This document shows, one piece after another, positions 31,355 through 41,029 of a DNA stretch of 64,000 bases. The stretch is from Dokdonella fugitiva. GTDB taxonomy: Bacteria; Pseudomonadota; Gammaproteobacteria; Xanthomonadales; Rhodanobacteraceae. The notes under the pieces were generated by a model. It had not been told where the DNA came from. It worked only from the letters and a program-made list of their open reading frames with translations, and ran no database searches. How positions within the stretch are numbered: position 1 is the first letter of the stretch; every line of letters starts with the position of its first letter. A program made the position numbers and the translations under genes. The stretch spans positions 62,001-126,000 of the forward strand of contig NZ_SLWQ01000006.1 of the NCBI RefSeq assembly GCF_004342425.1, given 5' to 3'.

Positions 31355-33501
31355 ATACGATCGCCGACCGCGCCCCGGCGCACCCGCCGGCCGGTGGCGC
31401 CGCGGAGGCCTCGCGCGCGGCGGGCCCGGCCGCGGACCGCGTGACGCCGACGCGCCATGTCGCGCACATCGATGGCCTGCGCGCGCTCGCCGTGCTCGCC
31501 GTCATCGCCTATCACCTCGACGAACGCTGGCTCCCCGGCGGATTCGGTGGCGTCGACATCTTCTTCGCGATTTCGGGCTACGTCGTGAGCGCTTCCGTCG
31601 GCGCCTGGAACAAGGGCGGGATCATTGCCTTCCTTCCATGGTTCTACGCGCGGCGCATGCAACGCATCGTGCCCGCGCTGCTGGCCTGCCTGCTGCTCAC
31701 CGCGCTCGCCTCGAAACTGCTCGTGCCCAGTGCCTGGCTGAGCCATGCGAATGAAACCACCGGACTGTACGCGCTGTTCGGGTTCAGCAACTACTACCTC
31801 GCCAATCACCGGGAGAACTATTTCTCGCCGGCGATCGACTACAACCCGTACATGCACACGTGGTCGCTCGGCGTGGAAGAGCAGTTCTACCTGCTTTTCC
31901 CGCTGCTGTTCTTCGCCTGGACGCGCGGACGCCGGGGGCGCGTGGTGTCGGTCGTGCTGTTCGCGATCGCATTCTGCGCGTCGGTCGCGCGCGGTTGGCA
32001 GCTCGGTCGCACGGACCCGACGGCGAGCTTCTACCTGATCACGACGCGCCTGTTCGAGCTCGCGGCGGGCGTGCTGCTGTTCCAGCTGCTGGATTGGCGC
32101 GAACGACGCATGGCGGGCAGTGATCGTGCGCCGTGGCTCGCGACGGCGGGCGCATGGCTGTCGGCGGCCGTCGTGTGCACCGGCCTCGTCGTCTCGCGCC
32201 CGGGCAACTTCCCGTTCCCGGGCGCGCTGCTGCCGGTGCTCGGCACGCTCGGCCTGCTCGCCTGCCTGCACGGCCGCAGCGGCGGCGTGCTGCGCACTAT
32301 CCTCGGCAGCGGCCCGGCCGCCTACGTCGGCCGCTTGTCGTATTCGCTGTACCTGTGGCATTGGCCGGTGTTCGTCCTGTTCCGCTGGACCTGCGGGCTG
32401 GATTCCATTGCGACGCGGATCGCCGCGACCGCGCTCACCTTCATGCTCGCGATGGCGTCGTTCCGCTGGCTCGAGCAACCGTTGCGTTACTCGGCCCGCC
32501 TGCGCGCCTGGCCGCGCGTCGCGGTCGTGGCGTTGGGTCTCGCTTCGATCGGCAGCGCGTATTGGCTGTCGATGCGCATCATCGGCGCACCGGGCTCGCT
32601 GTCGCTGAGCACCGTGACGCGTCACGCCGACGACTGGTATCCGCATGCGGTACTCGCGTCGCCGGGTGCGCCGCAGTGCCACCTGCAGATCGAGGTCGCG
32701 CGCGCCGGCACGGGTTCGGTCGGGATCTACACGCCTGCCGGATGCGCGCAGCCCGCGACGCCGCCGCGGAACATCTTCGTGCTCGGCGATTCGCACGCGG
32801 CCGCCTACCTGACCATGCTGACCGAGCATGCGCTCCGCTCCGGCACCACGCTCGTCATGTACAACAACGAGGGCTGCACGTTCGCGAGCCTGCAGCCCGA
32901 GCGTGAGCAGGGCCCGTGCCCCGAGCGTGCGGATGCCGCGATCAAGGACATGATCGCGCGTGGACGGCCCGGCGACGTCGTCTTCCTTGCCGCACTGCGC
33001 CTGGCGCGCCTGAGCAGCCAGTATTCCCGGCTCGACGAGGCAAAGGCACGCGAGAGCATGCGCGGGCCTTCCGCGACGGCGCGCCGCGCGGCCTCGGAGG
33101 ACGCGCTCGTCGCGCAGCTCGCCCCGCTCGCCAGGCACGGCCTGCGGATGATCATCGACGCGCCCAAGCCGGTCTTCCGCGCGCCGGCGTTCCGCTGCGC
33201 GGACTGGTTCGATGCGGGCAATCCCGTTTGCGCGCCCGGGCTCGAGATGTCGCGCAACGACCTCGAGCAGTATCGGCAGCCGGTCCTCGACAGCCTCCAG
33301 CGCATCGCCGGGCGCGTGCCCTCGCTCAGGGTGTGGGATCCGCTCCCGCTGCTCTGCCCCGGCGCGTCATGCTCGACGATCCGCGACGGCAAGCCGCTGT
33401 TCTTCGATGGCGACCACCTGAGCGCGCATGCCACGCGCCTGCTCGCCGACGACTTCGAACGCGTACTGCGCGACGTCGCCGCGATGCCGGCCGGCAGCTG
33501 A
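31351..33501 (+). CDS. Acyltransferase 3 family membrane protein with SGNH domain (OafA/YrhL type)
   Basis: 716 residues. Residues 35-400 hold about ten membrane segments, beginning '[20 protein letters not shown]' with the catalytic His, then '[16 protein letters not shown]'. After about residue 410 a periplasmic SGNH-like domain follows, with GDSHAAAY (G479-D480-S481) and '[15 protein letters not shown]' supplying the catalytic Asp and His. These proteins O-acetylate surface polysaccharides such as LPS O-antigen or peptidoglycan. The ATG at 31351 overlaps the mutS stop by four bases, so translation is probably coupled. The substrate is not predictable from this sequence. Confidence 0.92.
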
Positions 33502-33511
33502 GACCGGCCGC

Positions 33512-33940
33512 TCACATCGCATCGATGTCGCCGAGTGCGCGGATCAGCCGGCGCGCGCGCTTGTCCGGCTTGCCCGGCGGCTTGGCGTAACCTGCTCCCG
33601 TGAGTCGCCGCTGCTCCGCGGCGGCGAGGCGTGCGGCGCGGCCGGCTTCGGTTTCGCCGTACAACTGCTGCGCCACGCTCGCCGGGCCACGCGTTTCGCT
33701 GAGCCCGAGCACGTCGATCTCGTAACGCTCCTCGCCGCGTGCGATGCGCAGGCGATCGCCGACGTGCACGAGGCGTGCAGGCCGCGCGCTGCCTTCGCCG
33801 AGGTCGACCTTGCCGCCCTCGATCGCCTGCTTGGCGAGCGAGCGCGTCTTGAAGAAGCGCGCCGCCCACAGCCAGACGTCGAGGCGCACGCCCCGGCGCA
33901 GTTCGGCGCCTGCCGCCGCGCGATCCGGCGCCTTGCTCAT
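33512..33940 (-). CDS. hslR: Heat shock protein 15, S4-domain RNA-binding protein
   Basis: 142 residues. The S4 domain covers about residues 15-80 ('[20 protein letters not shown]', '[20 protein letters not shown]'). The C-terminus is a basic, lysine- and arginine-rich tail typical of Hsp15, which in E. coli rescues stalled 50S subunits carrying nascent chains. The ATG at 33940 overlaps the stop of the SMR gene as ATGA, so the two are translated together. Converges on the acyltransferase gene 10 bases away. Confidence 0.9.
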   Translation of the reverse strand: MSKAPDRAAAGAELRRGVRLDVWLWAARFFKTRSLAKQAIEGGKVDLGEGSARPARLVHVGDRLRIARGEERYEIDVLGLSETRGPASVAQQLYGETEAGRAARLAAAEQRRLTGAGYAKPPGKPDKRARRLIRALGDIDAM

Positions 33941-34272
33941 GCCTGGCCTGCTCCGCCGAGCCACTTGAGTCCGATCACGCCCGCGACGATCAGCGCGATG
34001 CAGGCGAGCCGCGCGAGGTCGCGCGATTCGCCGAACAGGATCATGCCGAGGATGACCGTGCCGACCGCACCGATGCCGGTCCAGACCGCGTATGCGGTGC
34101 CGAGCGGAATCTCGCGCATCGCGAGCGCGAGCAGCCAGAAGCTCACGGCCATGCCGGCGATCGTCGCGAGCGTCGGCAGCGGACGCGAGAAGCCGTCGGT
34201 GTACTTGAGGCCGACCGCCCAGGCGATCTCGGCGAGGCCGGCGAGCAGCAGGTGGATCCAGGGCAGCGACAT
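33937..34272 (-). CDS. Small multidrug resistance family exporter, SugE/Gdx type
   Basis: 111 residues with four membrane helices. E14 in '[20 protein letters not shown]' is the proton/substrate-coupling glutamate, and '[20 protein letters not shown]' is the SMR signature. The motif set (W-x-x-G-x-K near the N-terminus, 'GESRDLARL' late) favours the SugE/Gdx branch, which exports guanidinium, over the EmrE drug branch. I checked its leader for guanidine riboswitch features and saw none. Overlaps hslR by four bases. Confidence 0.88.
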   Translation of the reverse strand: MSLPWIHLLLAGLAEIAWAVGLKYTDGFSRPLPTLATIAGMAVSFWLLALAMREIPLGTAYAVWTGIGAVGTVILGMILFGESRDLARLACIALIVAGVIGLKWLGGAGQA

Positions 34273-34662
34273 GATGGGTGCAACCAGCGAATGCGTCGAA
34301 CGAGCCTAGGCCCGGCGCGATGGATGGTCAACGCGTCCAAACTGAATCGCATGCATCGCCGCGAGGCCGTGAATGGCGGAATCACCGCAGTTCGTGTATC
34401 GTTCGCGCGGTCTGTTGCGCCGCTACGCGGTTTTCCCTCTGGAGCGCATCGATCGTCGCCTTCCCGGCACGATCGGCACTCCGCACCGATCGGCTTCGTC
34501 GCCTCATTCCGGAATCACCGGCCATCCCGGCCGCGATCCGACCATCTTCGCACCTCCAGCGCGGTTTCTTGGGAACGCTGGGTGCTGCCTGCCTTCCGCC
34601 CGTCATCGACGGAAACGCCGGCACGGCACATCCGTGTGCCGACTCGTCATCAGGAGTCCACC
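34273..34662 (+). promoter_or_regulatory. Long non-coding leader of the rhlE-type helicase gene
   Basis: 390 bases between the SMR gene and the helicase start hold no gene. The last 50 bases contain a CGGCAC...GTGCCG hairpin (34618-34641) just before the CAGGAG ribosome site. A long structured leader before a DEAD-box helicase gene is often the site of cold-shock or autoregulatory control, but nothing specific is proven here. Confidence 0.4.
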
Positions 34663-35976
34663 ATGTCGTTCGAAACCCTCGGGCTTGCGCCTGCGCTGCT
34701 GCGCGCGCTCGCCGAACAAGGCTATGCCGATCCCACCCCGATCCAGGCCGCGGCGATCCCGCCGGCGCTGGAAGGCCGCGACCTGCTCGCCGGCGCGCAG
34801 ACCGGCACCGGCAAGACCGCCGCGTTCTCGCTGCCGCTGCTGCACCGGCTCTACACCGGCGAACGCAAGCCGGCGACGCCGAAGACACCGCGCGCGCTCG
34901 TGCTGACGCCGACGCGCGAACTCGCCGCGCAGGTGCACGACAGCGTGCGCGCCTACGGCAAGCATCTGAGCGTGCGCGCGACGACGATCTTCGGCGGCGT
35001 AGGCATGCAGCCGCAGGTCGAGGCGCTGCGTCGCGGCGTCGAGATCCTCGTCGCCACGCCGGGCCGCCTGCTCGACCACATCCAGCAGCGCAGCGTGAAC
35101 CTGTCGCACATCGAGGTGCTCATCCTCGACGAGGCGGACCGCATGCTCGACATGGGCTTCCTGCCGTCGATCAAGCGCATCCTCGGCCACCTGCCGAAGC
35201 AGAACCGCGTCACGTGGCTGTTCTCGGCGACGTTCGCGCCGGAAATCAAGGCGCTCGCCGGCGAGTTCATGCGTGAACCGGTGGAGATCCAGATCGCCAA
35301 GCCGAACAGCGTCGCCGCGACCGTCACCCATCGCGTGCATCCGGTCGATGCGGCGCGCAAGCGCGACCTGCTGCTGCACCTCCTGCGCAACGACGCGCGC
35401 CAGACGCTCGTGTTCGGCCGCACCAAGCATGGCGCGGACAAGCTCGCGCGCACGCTCGAGCAGGCGGGCCTCGCCGCCGCGGCGATCCACGGCAACAAGA
35501 GCCAGAACCAGCGCACGCGCGCGCTCAAGGACTTCAAGAGCGGCAAGGTCGGCGTGCTCGTCGCGACCGACATCGCCGCGCGCGGCCTCGACATCGACCA
35601 GTTGCCGATGGTCATCAACTACGATCTGCCGATGGTCGCCGAGGACTACGTGCACCGCATCGGCCGCACCGGTCGCGCCGGCGCCGAGGGCCTCGCCATC
35701 TCGCTCGTCTCCCACGAGGAGGACGGCCTGCTGCGCGACATCCGCCGCCTGCTCAAGCAGGACATCGCGGTCGAGGAGGTCGCGGGCTTCGAGCCGTCGC
35801 GGCCGCTGCGCGTCGACGATTCGGCGCGCTCGCGCCCGCAGCAGAACCAGCGTCCGCCGCAGCGCCACGCGCGCCGCCCGCACGTCGGCAACAACAGCGG
35901 CAACGGCGCCCATCCCGGCGCGCGCAACCGCAAGCCGCAGCGCGGCGGCGGCCAGCGCAACTCGCGCCCGGCCTGA
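34663..35976 (+). CDS. rhlE: DEAD-box RNA helicase, RhlE type
   Basis: 437 residues. The Q motif is 'GYADPTPIQAAAIPPAL', motif I AQTGTGKT, Ia 'PTRELAAQV', II DEAD in 'LILDEADRMLDMGFLPSIKR', III SAT in 'FSATFAPEIK', V 'ATDIAARGLDI' and VI 'HRIGRTGRAG'. The C-terminal 70 residues are Arg/Gln/Asn-rich with 'RPPQRHARRPHVGNNSGNGA', a basic tail for RNA binding. The ATG at 34663 has CAGGAG 6 bases upstream. It probably remodels RNA during ribosome assembly or decay. Confidence 0.93.
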   Translation: MSFETLGLAPALLRALAEQGYADPTPIQAAAIPPALEGRDLLAGAQTGTGKTAAFSLPLLHRLYTGERKPATPKTPRALVLTPTRELAAQVHDSVRAYGKHLSVRATTIFGGVGMQPQVEALRRGVEILVATPGRLLDHIQQRSVNLSHIEVLILDEADRMLDMGFLPSIKRILGHLPKQNRVTWLFSATFAPEIKALAGEFMREPVEIQIAKPNSVAATVTHRVHPVDAARKRDLLLHLLRNDARQTLVFGRTKHGADKLARTLEQAGLAAAAIHGNKSQNQRTRALKDFKSGKVGVLVATDIAARGLDIDQLPMVINYDLPMVAEDYVHRIGRTGRAGAEGLAISLVSHEEDGLLRDIRRLLKQDIAVEEVAGFEPSRPLRVDDSARSRPQQNQRPPQRHARRPHVGNNSGNGAHPGARNRKPQRGGGQRNSRPA

Positions 35977-36053
35977 CGGCGCCCACCGTGCGCCGCGCGT
36001 TGCATCGCGCGGCGCAGCTCGGCCGGCATGAATTCCGGGGGCGTCGCGCTCTG

Positions 36054-36662
36054 TCAGCGGTGGTGCACGACCGCGAAGCACTGCGACAGCGCCACGCCGA
36101 GGCGCGTGCGCCAGCCTTCGGGCATCGCGCGCACTTCGAGCTTCTCCCCGCCCGCGGGCGAGTCGACGGTGAGCCAGAGCTGCTGGCCGCCGTCGTTGAC
36201 CCAGCGCCGCAACAGGCGCGCGAGGTCCGATTCGGTCTTCGACCGACGCGAACTCGCGAGCAGGAAGCCGTCGCCGTCGACGCCGCGCCAGCCCGAGATC
36301 GGCCCGGCGACCTCCATCGCGTTCGGTCCGAGCATCGACCATTTCGCGAGCGTCTTCGTCTCGCCGATGCCGTCGGGCCCCTCGAACGCTTCGAGCGGAA
36401 AACCGGCGACCGCTTCCGGCGTCGGCAGGATCACCGCGACCTGCAACGCGCCGCCCTTGCCCGTCGTGCAACTGAATTCGATCTTCGCATCGGGCAACTG
36501 CGTGTCACCGATGCGCGCCTGCGCGGGCATGCGCAGCAGGCCGCGCGCGGTCGAGGCTTCGGCGGAGGCCGGGCGCGGCGGCTCGGATGCCTTCGGCTCG
36601 CGGGCGAGCGCGGACGGAACGACGAGCGAAAGCAGCAGCGGCAGGCCAAGGACGAAGTGCAT
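36054..36662 (-). CDS. Exported protein of unknown function
   Basis: 202 residues with a signal peptide (MHFVLGLPLLLSLVVPSALA). The mature protein is Pro/Ala-rich at first ('EPKASEPPRPASAEAST'), then beta-rich, with one 'SCTTGKGGALQVAVILP' segment and 'WSMLGPNAMEVAGPISGWRG'. No known domain is recognised. It converges with rhlE (77-base gap) and lies downstream of the MgtC-like gene on the same strand. Confidence 0.65.
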   Translation of the reverse strand: MHFVLGLPLLLSLVVPSALAREPKASEPPRPASAEASTARGLLRMPAQARIGDTQLPDAKIEFSCTTGKGGALQVAVILPTPEAVAGFPLEAFEGPDGIGETKTLAKWSMLGPNAMEVAGPISGWRGVDGDGFLLASSRRSKTESDLARLLRRWVNDGGQQLWLTVDSPAGGEKLEVRAMPEGWRTRLGVALSQCFAVVHHR

Positions 36663-36731
36663 CGTATCCTCCGACTCGGAACGGTGTGGACGCCATCCTA
36701 GCGGCTCGCCATGCCGCGTGCATGACGCGGC

Positions 36732-37208
36732 TCACGACGGCGGTGGATCGCTCCCGGCCCGATCCGGGAAACGACGGCGGAAGGCGCGCTCGATGCTGCC
36801 GCCGAACAGCACCGCGAGTGCACCGAAGACGAACGCGATCGCGATCGCGGCGTACTGGCCCGCGCCACAGGCGACGCCGATCAGCGCAGTGACCCAGATC
36901 GTCGCCGCGGTCGTGAGCCCGCGCACGCGACCGTTGCCGGTGTCGTGCAGGATCACCCCGGCACCAAGAAAGCCGATCCCCGTGAGCACGCCCTGGATCA
37001 CGCGACTGAGCGCATCGACGCGCAGGTCGAGCGAACTGCCCGGCGGCAGGATCGCGATCACCATGAGTGCGGTGCCGAGGCTCACGAGCGCATGCGTGCG
37101 CACCCCGGCCGGCTTGCGATGCAGGTCGCGGTTGAGCCCGACAAGGCCGCCGACGACGACGGCGAGACCGAGGCGGAGCGCGATCGTGCCGATGTCCTCG
37201 AAGTTCAT
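36732..37208 (-). CDS. MgtC/SapB family membrane protein
   Basis: 158 residues, all MgtC/SapB core, with about five membrane helices: 'LRLGLAVVVGGLVGLNRDLH', 'THALVSLGTALMVIAIL' and 'GIGFLGAGVILHD'. The family signature residues R-x-x-G(I/V)-R-T-H are present as 'KPAGVRTHALVSLG'. The long C-terminal ACT-like domain of virulence MgtC is absent, so this is the short SapB-type form. Known MgtC proteins affect F-ATPase or Mg/acid adaptation; here function is open. Confidence 0.88.
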   Translation of the reverse strand: MNFEDIGTIALRLGLAVVVGGLVGLNRDLHRKPAGVRTHALVSLGTALMVIAILPPGSSLDLRVDALSRVIQGVLTGIGFLGAGVILHDTGNGRVRGLTTAATIWVTALIGVACGAGQYAAIAIAFVFGALAVLFGGSIERAFRRRFPDRAGSDPPPS

Positions 37209-37274
37209 CGATGCCTCCTCGCGACGCGTGCACGCCGGACGATCTTGCGCAGATCGACGCGACGCGGCAACCCG

Positions 37275-38522
37275 CTAGGCCTTCGCGCAGGCGGCGAGCG
37301 CGGCGCGCAGCGGCGTGCGCAACGCCTTCGGATCGCAGCGATCGAGGCGTACCTGCGGAGTCGCATGCCAGCCGGCGCAGTCGCCGATCGCCGCGGCCAG
37401 CGCCGCAACCAGGGCCTCGTCTGCCTGTATGCCCGGTTCGAGGTAGAGCGCCTTGACCTCGAACACGCCTTCGGCCCGATGCGCCTTCGCGTCGAGCCGG
37501 CCGACGAGGCGGCCGCGGTGCAGGATCGGCAGCACGTAGTAGCCATAGCGCCGCTTCGGCGCCGGCACGTAGCATTCGATGCGGTAGTCGAAGCCGAACA
37601 TCGTCGCGGCGCGTTCGCGATCCCACACGACCGGGTCGAACGGCGACAGCAGTACGCTGCGCGTCGCGCGCAGGCGGCCGCGCGCCGCCTGCGCGAGCAG
37701 GTCCGCGTGCGCGGCATGCACGTAGCCGGGCTTGTCCCAGCCTTCGACGTCGACGCGCAGCAGTTCGCCCGCATCGACCCACGGATCGAGTTCGGCATCC
37801 CTGAGCTTGCCGCCGGAGCGGAAGTAGTCGTTGATCCAGCGCGCCTGCGTCACGCCGAGCGCGCGCACCGCGCCGAGCACGAACGCGCGCCGCATCGTCG
37901 CCTCGTCGCCGACCGGATCGGGTTTCGCGAACCGCAGTGCCTTCGCGCGCACGCGCTCGGCGAGATCGTAGACGCGCTGGAAATTCTCGCGCCGCTCGAT
38001 CATGAGGTCGCCGTGGGCGAACAATGCCTCGAGCCAACGCTTTTCGTCCTTCCAGCCCCACCAGCCGCCGCCGGCGCCGTCCTTGCGTTCGAACTCCGAC
38101 GCCTTCACGGGCCCGCCGGCGCGGATGTGCTCGAGCAGCGCGGTCACGGCTTTGGCGTGGGCGTCGCGCGTGCGTGCGGCACTCCTCAGCGACCAGTGCT
38201 TGCGCCCGCCCTCGTCGGCATGGAAGCGGTGCAGGTCGTGGTCGACGAACGGCGCGAAGCACGCCTCGTGCGCCCAGCATTCGAAGATGCGCCCTTCCTC
38301 GAGCAGTTCGTCGAGCCATCGCGGCGCGTAGGACCCGAGCCGCGAATACAGCACGAGGTACGGGCTGCGCGCGACGACGTGGATCGTGTCGATCTGCAGC
38401 ACGCGCATGCGCGCGATCGCCGCGAACACGTCGTCCTTGCGCGCGCGCCGGCGCGGCGGCGTGAGCAGGCCTTGCGCCGCGAGATGGAGGTTGCGTGCCT
38501 GCTGCGCCCCGATCCGCTGCAC
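37275..38522 (-). CDS. Winged-helix DNA-binding protein, YcaQ/DUF1006 family
   Basis: 415 residues from the GTG at 38522. Family hallmarks are 'RMRVLQIDTIHVVARSPYLV', 'LGSYAPRWLDELLEEGRIFE' and 'LLSPFDPVVWDRERAATMFG', with the (Q/H)-x-R late barrel-like region 'RIECYVPAPKRRYGYYVLPI'. Relatives YcaQ and AlkX-type proteins are DNA glycosylases that unhook interstrand crosslinks, so a role in crosslink repair is possible by family. No ATG lies in a sensible place; the GTG gives a start 23 bases after the M61 peptidase stop. The frame is open further upstream inside that gene. Confidence 0.85.
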   Translation of the reverse strand: MQRIGAQQARNLHLAAQGLLTPPRRRARKDDVFAAIARMRVLQIDTIHVVARSPYLVLYSRLGSYAPRWLDELLEEGRIFECWAHEACFAPFVDHDLHRFHADEGGRKHWSLRSAARTRDAHAKAVTALLEHIRAGGPVKASEFERKDGAGGGWWGWKDEKRWLEALFAHGDLMIERRENFQRVYDLAERVRAKALRFAKPDPVGDEATMRRAFVLGAVRALGVTQARWINDYFRSGGKLRDAELDPWVDAGELLRVDVEGWDKPGYVHAAHADLLAQAARGRLRATRSVLLSPFDPVVWDRERAATMFGFDYRIECYVPAPKRRYGYYVLPILHRGRLVGRLDAKAHRAEGVFEVKALYLEPGIQADEALVAALAAAIGDCAGWHATPQVRLDRCDPKALRTPLRAALAACAKA

Positions 38523-38545
38523 GATGCGTTCCGCTCGCGTGGCGC

Positions 38546-40468
38546 TCAGCGGCGCGGGGCAAAGATCGCGGCGAGGCGATCGACGGTGCCCGGAATGCGC
38601 TCGAGGTGCGGGTACTTGAGCCCCCCGTGGTAGTCGACGCGGACGGTGCGGTAGTAGTCGCCGTCCTTGACCAGCAGCTCGATCGGCGCGCCGCCGCCCT
38701 TCGCAGCCTTGATCGCATCGGCGAGGCGCTCGGGCGTGAACGCGCGCGAATCGACCGCGACGAGCGTGCCGGTCGCGCCGAGGCCGGCCTTGAACGCGGG
38801 GCCGTTCCAGCGCACGTCGCTGATGTGGCCGTCCTTCGTGCCGACGACGATGCCGAGCGAGGCCGACAGGTCGAGCGACTTGCGGTCGGCCTCGACGCTG
38901 CGCTGGTAAGCGCTCGGCGAGTCGGTGTAGACGAGTTTCCAGCCGGCCGCGGCAAGGCCGTCGAGCGGCGCCGCGTTCGCTTCGACGTGCGCGCTCAGGA
39001 AGGCGTCCCAGTCGAACGGCGCGATCGCCGCGAGCGCGGTGACGACGTCGGCGCGCGTGTAGGTGCTGACGCCCCACTCGCCGTCGTCGACGCCGAAGAA
39101 CGCGCGCGCGAAATCGTCGAGCGAGCGCCTTTCGTGGCTGAGCTCGCGCAGCTTCGCATCGACCGCGAGCCAGGTCAGCAAGCCGGCGTTGTAATAGTCC
39201 TCGCTCATCTGCCAGCTGCGGTACGGCAGCGGGCGGCGCGCGGCGACGACCGGATCGTTGGTCGTGTCCTGCACGTCACGCCAGCCGAAGCCGGGGCGGT
39301 TTTCCGCGTACGTGTGCGCGACGAGCGCGAGCGCATCGCGTGCCTGCTCCTCGCTCCACAGGCCCGAACGCGCCGAAAGCACGTGGCCCCAGTACTGCGT
39401 CTGGCCCTCGTAGACCCACAGCAGGCTGCCCTGCATCGGCGTGTTGAAGTTCGCGGTCGCGAGGTCGGCCGGCCGGCGAAACTTGCCGTTCCAGGAATGC
39501 GTGTACTCGTGCGGCAGCAGGCTGCGCCCCGGCGCCTGCTTGTCCCAGTCGGTGAAATACGCGGGATCGGCGCTGTTCTCGCTCGAGCGGTGATGCTCGA
39601 GGCCGATGCCGCCGAGGTCGTCGCTCAGCGCGAGCAGGAAATCATAGTGGTCGTAATGCTGCGAGCCGTACAGCTTGCGCGCCTGCTCGACCAGCACCTG
39701 GTGCGCGCGGATCTGCGCAGGTTTCGCCTCGAGGTCCTTCGCATCGTCGGCGACGAGGTCGAGGAACACCGGCCGCTTCGCACCGGGCGCGAGATCGATG
39801 CGCCTGAAATGGCGGCCTGCGTAGAGCGGCGAGTCGACCAGCGTGGCGAACGGCACCGGCGCGAAGCGCACGCTGCCGTCGGCGCCGGGCGCGTTCGGCG
39901 TCTGCCCGGGCGCGACGTCCAGCGCACCGGCGAAGCGCCAGCCGGACGGCAGCCTGACGCTCGCGTCGACGATGACGCCGCGCGCCTCGACGCCCGCCGG
40001 ATAAAGCGCCACGGCTTCCCATTGCAGGTTGAGCATCGACGGCGTCACGACGACGCGGCCCTGCGTGGGGTTCTGCGGCGTGAGGAACTCGAATTCGACG
40101 TCGAGCCGGTCCGCGCCTGCGGGCACCTCGAGCTGGAACGCGTAAACGTCGAGCGGATCGCGCTTCCACGCGACGGACTGGCCGTTCGCGCTGAAATGCA
40201 GGCCCGCGAGCTTGTCGATCGCCCCGCGCGGTGCGTGCTTGCCCGGCAGCCATTGCGGGTACAGCAGGGTCAGCGGCCCCGGCGAAACGGGGACCTGTTC
40301 GCGCACGCGGAAGATGCGATGGTCGATGTCGGTTGCGTCGACATCGAGGCGGATCGTGCCCGGCCAGCTCGCGGCGAGCGGATGAGGCGCCTGCGCGGCA
40401 TGCGCGCCGCCGAGGGCGAACGTGAATGACAAGGCGATGGCGGTGGCGGCGCGGCGCGATGACGACAT
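38546..40468 (-). CDS. Secreted peptidase M61 family (glycyl aminopeptidase-like) with PDZ domain
   Basis: 640 residues with a signal peptide (MSSSRRAATAIALSFTFALG, cut near AHA). The zinc motif HEYTHSW is at residues 320-326 (H320, E321, H324), and the 'WVYEGQTQYWGHVLS' region follows with the third ligand Glu. A PDZ domain lies near residues 525-620 ('GIVVGTKDGHISDVRWNGPA', 'GTLVAVDSRAF'). Relatives release N-terminal glycine or alanine from peptides. It precedes the YcaQ-like gene by 23 bases and may be co-transcribed. Confidence 0.93.
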   Translation of the reverse strand: MSSSRRAATAIALSFTFALGGAHAAQAPHPLAASWPGTIRLDVDATDIDHRIFRVREQVPVSPGPLTLLYPQWLPGKHAPRGAIDKLAGLHFSANGQSVAWKRDPLDVYAFQLEVPAGADRLDVEFEFLTPQNPTQGRVVVTPSMLNLQWEAVALYPAGVEARGVIVDASVRLPSGWRFAGALDVAPGQTPNAPGADGSVRFAPVPFATLVDSPLYAGRHFRRIDLAPGAKRPVFLDLVADDAKDLEAKPAQIRAHQVLVEQARKLYGSQHYDHYDFLLALSDDLGGIGLEHHRSSENSADPAYFTDWDKQAPGRSLLPHEYTHSWNGKFRRPADLATANFNTPMQGSLLWVYEGQTQYWGHVLSARSGLWSEEQARDALALVAHTYAENRPGFGWRDVQDTTNDPVVAARRPLPYRSWQMSEDYYNAGLLTWLAVDAKLRELSHERRSLDDFARAFFGVDDGEWGVSTYTRADVVTALAAIAPFDWDAFLSAHVEANAAPLDGLAAAGWKLVYTDSPSAYQRSVEADRKSLDLSASLGIVVGTKDGHISDVRWNGPAFKAGLGATGTLVAVDSRAFTPERLADAIKAAKGGGAPIELLVKDGDYYRTVRVDYHGGLKYPHLERIPGTVDRLAAIFAPRR

Positions 40469-41029
40469 GCGGGATTCCGTGGAACGCGGCAACGGCCGCA
40501 ACAGTCCCCGATTGTGGCACGACCGGTTGGCACGTGAGCGTCGGACGTGGGGCCGGAACATGGCATCGCGCCGCCGCATGCGCACATGGCGCACCCGCTC
40601 GCCATCTACGAAGTTCTTCGTTAAAAACGCGGCGTCGGGAAACTCGAGGCTAGCCCGCCGCGTCGACTGCGATCCCGGATGCCATCGCGCTAAACCCGAA
40701 CGTGCCGGCCAAGCCTACGCGGGCACACCGACGACATCGATGCCGACGTGCCGGTATGGAACCGCTTCGAGGCCATCCTGCCGGCGATGGTCCGGGACCT
40801 CGTCATCGGCCGGGCGCGACCACGCTCGCGATCTTCACGCGCTCGCGCAGCGCCCGGGTCTGGCCGCTGCCGCAGGCGACGGTCGCTGGCGGAACGCGCG
40901 GGCACTGCACGCATGCACGGCCGGAGCGTCCCTGAACGGCGGCACCGCTGGCACCGTCCTTGACGAACGGCACGCCGGCGCGCACGGACGGGCTGCTATG
41001 ATCGGCTGTCCTGTCGAGCCGGATCCGCG
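40469..41029. other. 560-base gap with no intact gene; possible short gene remnant
   Basis: No full gene is visible. A short plus-strand stretch at about 40717-40820 reads like protein ('DDIDADVPVWNRFEAILPAM' then VRDLVIG) but has no start and degrades into arginine-rich text, so it may be the trace of a lost gene. A -10-like TATGAT lies at 40997-41002, 28 bases before the phaZ start, without a clear -35. Confidence 0.4.

Noticed and set aside
34273..34400. Guanidine riboswitch before the SugE-type exporter gene
   Set aside because: I looked for the ykkC core and for ACGR tetraloop pairs of the mini-ykkC type and found neither.
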